DNA from: Oscillospiraceae bacterium
GTDB taxonomy: Bacteria > Bacillota > Clostridia > Oscillospirales > Ruminococcaceae
Direction of reading: 5' to 3'
NCBI GenBank assembly: GCA_017528675.1
Contig: JAFXOO010000359.1
Coordinates: 1 to 8,695, forward strand
Length of the DNA stretch: 8,695 nt
The notes beneath the pieces are model-generated. The model was not told the DNA's origin. It saw only the letters and a list, made by a program, of their open reading frames with translations, and made no database searches. This document shows, piece by piece, positions 7,659-8,695 of the stretch. The position numbers and the translations under genes are program-made. The first letter of the stretch is position 1, and every line of letters begins with the position of its first letter.

Positions 7659-7659
7659 C

Positions 7660-7664
7660 GGAGG
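7660..7664 (+). promoter_or_regulatory. Ribosome binding site GGAGG for the Pro/Gln-rich gene
   Basis: GGAGG lies 7 bases before ATG 7672 and just after the WXG100 stop at 7658. It supports this start for the gene that runs off the right edge. Confidence 0.8.
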
Positions 7665-7671
7665 CATAATA

Positions 7672-8695
7672 ATGGACGATTTGGTTTTTAAGAATATCCC
7701 GGATGAGGGCTTTGGTTCACAAGGGGGATTCTCGGATCGGGTATCAAACCCTTCTACAGCCAGAGTAGGCCCGGTGGTGCCGCCGCCTCAGCCCGAGAGT
7801 TCTGCTCCCGTAACAGACAGCAGTGCACCAGGCAATGCTCCTGTTCCGGATGAGTATTCCAGATTGTCGAATCCAACGCCATCCCGCCGTGGATGGGGTG
7901 CGCAGCCAAGACCGCAGGAGCCGCCGCCGCAGTATACACCGCCGCCGCAGCAGTATACGCCGCCGCAGCAGCAGTATACGCCGCCGCAGCAGCAGTATAC
8001 ACCGCCGCCACAGCAGTATACACCGCCGCAGCAGCAGTATGTACCGCCGCAGCAGCAGTATACGCCGCCGCAGCAGCAGTATGTACCGCCGCAGCAGCCG
8101 TATATGCCGCCTCCCGGAAGTAATGAGCGTGCATCCAATCCCACACCGACAAGACGAGGCAGAGGCCCGTCATCTCCGTTCGAGAGAGAGATTCCGACGG
8201 TCAAGCCGGAAGGGGCAGTGACGGTGCCGTTTCTGACAGACACTGACAGTCGACTGTCAAACCCGTCCCCGACAAGACGCCGTGGCGGACAGACCGCATC
8301 TCCCGCCCCCCAGGTACCGCAGGGCTACCCTGTGATTGAGGGGCTCGACAGAGTGTCCAATCCGACCCCGACCAGACGGGACAGATCAGCCGCACCGCCG
8401 CAGTATACACCGCCGCAGCAGCCGTATATCCAGCAGCCGCAGCAGCCGTATATCCAGCCGATGCAGGGGTTTCAGGGGGCTGACAGAGCGTCCAACCCGA
8501 CCCCAAGCCGCCGTGGCGGAGGCGCACCGGTCATGACAACGCCGCCGCCCATGCAGCAGCCGATGATGCAGCCGCAGCAGCAGCAGTATACACCGCCGCC
8601 GCAGCAGCCATACATCCAGCCGATGCAGGGATTTCAGGGTGCCGACAGAGCATCCAACCCAACCCCAAGCCGTCGTGGCGGAGGCGCACCGGTCA
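7672..8695 (+). CDS. Pro/Gln/Tyr-rich protein with repeated SNPTPxRR motifs (3' partial)
   Basis: The frame from ATG 7672 is open to the right edge, giving 341 visible residues. The N-terminus (MDDLVFKNIPDEGF) is acidic and is no signal peptide; no membrane segment is visible. The protein is almost wholly low-complexity and likely disordered. It alternates Pro/Gln/Tyr stretches with a ten-residue motif R-(V/L/A)-S-N-P-(T/S)-P-(S/T)-R-R, found at residues 64, 153, 194, 227, 272 and 326, and in a degenerate form at 23. A run of tyrosines at exact seven-residue spacing lies at 88-144. It is 13 bases downstream of the WXG100 gene and so belongs to the T7SS operon. The repeated basic Ser/Thr-Pro motif could be a phosphorylation or docking site, with the Pro/Gln stretches as spacers; a folded domain may follow outside the window. 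I do not recognise the family. It could be a scaffold, a secreted effector or a regulator. Confidence 0.85.
   Translation, partial: MDDLVFKNIPDEGFGSQGGFSDRVSNPSTARVGPVVPPPQPESSAPVTDSSAPGNAPVPDEYSRLSNPTPSRRGWGAQPRPQEPPPQYTPPPQQYTPPQQQYTPPQQQYTPPPQQYTPPQQQYVPPQQQYTPPQQQYVPPQQPYMPPPGSNERASNPTPTRRGRGPSSPFEREIPTVKPEGAVTVPFLTDTDSRLSNPSPTRRRGGQTASPAPQVPQGYPVIEGLDRVSNPTPTRRDRSAAPPQYTPPQQPYIQQPQQPYIQPMQGFQGADRASNPTPSRRGGGAPVMTTPPPMQQPMMQPQQQQYTPPPQQPYIQPMQGFQGADRASNPTPSRRGGGAPV
7738..8676 (+). repeat. Seven copies of the R-x-S-N-P-[TS]-P-[ST]-R-R motif
   Basis: Copies lie at 7738-7764 (degenerate, RVSNPSTAR), 7861-7890, 8128-8157, 8251-8280, 8350-8379, 8485-8514 and 8647-8676. Spacing between starts is 41, 89, 41, 33, 45 and 54 residues. 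The sequence between copies is unrelated or low-complexity, so the motif itself is what is kept. Confidence 0.9.
7921..8115 (+). repeat. 21-base tandem array encoding Y-(T/V/M)-P-P-(Q/P)-Q-(Q/P)
   Basis: Nine units place tyrosines at residues 88, 95, 102, 109, 116, 123, 130, 137 and 144, exactly seven apart. The DNA is mainly CCG and CAG triplets with TAT, a composition prone to slippage and copy-number change. Short related stretches recur near 8401-8460 and 8584-8613. Confidence 0.9.
8437..8694 (+). repeat. Direct repeat of 96 bases, identical at the protein level
   Basis: Bases 8437-8532 and 8599-8694 encode the same 32 residues (256-287 and 310-341; PQQPYIQPMQGFQGAD followed by the SNPTPSRR motif and GGGAPV). 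The DNA copies differ at eight positions, all in third codon positions and all silent. Confidence 0.9.

Noticed and set aside
7921..8115. CRISPR-like array
   Set aside because: The units are contiguous 21-base coding repeats without unique spacers and encode a regular peptide in the open frame.
7893..8123. Plus-strand Ala/Val/Tyr repeat frame (76 residues)
   Set aside because: A shifted reading of the same tandem array inside the gene that starts at 7672.
7754..8243. Minus-strand frames with Ala-Ala-Tyr-Thr or Cys-Cys-Gly-Gly repeats, the latter looking like a metal-binding protein
   Set aside because: They are out-of-frame readings of the CCG/CAG/TAT tandem array. The plus-strand frame from 7672 has a good ribosome binding site and runs through the whole region.

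Overview
The window carries six co-directional genes (+ strand) of a type VII secretion (T7SS, ESX/Ess-type) locus from a Gram-positive bacterium. Strong GGAGG-type ribosome binding sites, moderate GC, an EssC-type ATPase and a PT(E/Q)AP surface linker all fit a Firmicute, most likely a clostridial gut-type organism such as a Ruminococcus relative. The phylum is fairly secure; the genus is a guess from style alone. Gaps between genes are only 6 to 43 bases, and I see no terminator or promoter inside, so this is most likely one operon that extends past both edges.

Layout: (1) 3-1103, the 3' part of a Pro/Val-rich repeat protein of unknown function, open at the left edge. (2) 1136-2614, a signal peptide / von Willebrand A / Pro-Thr linker / transmembrane / FHA-like receptor-type protein. 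(3) 2658-5774, an EssC-type membrane ATPase with a ubiquitin-like-looking N-terminus, two membrane segments, a degenerate ATPase-like region and the canonical FtsK-type D1 ATPase. (4) 5781-7328, a separate protein carrying the D2 and D3 ATPase domains. (5) 7344-7658, a 104-residue WXG100 protein. (6) 7672 to beyond the right edge, a Pro/Gln/Tyr-rich low-complexity protein in which a short motif, R-x-S-N-P-[TS]-P-[ST]-R-R, occurs seven times (the first copy degenerate).

How they may work together: EssC and the D2/D3 protein would form the motor that recognises and exports WXG100-type substrates. The motor is divided exactly where mycobacterial EccCa/EccCb are divided, unlike the usual single-chain EssC of Firmicutes. 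The two halves lie in the same reading frame, separated only by tandem TGA-TAG stops and one further codon. The FHA module usually at the EssC N-terminus is absent there, while an FHA-like module sits on the VWA membrane protein. The Pro/Gln-rich protein with its repeated basic S/T motif could be a scaffold, a phosphorylation target or a substrate. EssA, EssB and EsaA partners are not visible and may lie outside. The VWA receptor, the rearranged motor and the motif-array protein are the most unusual parts.
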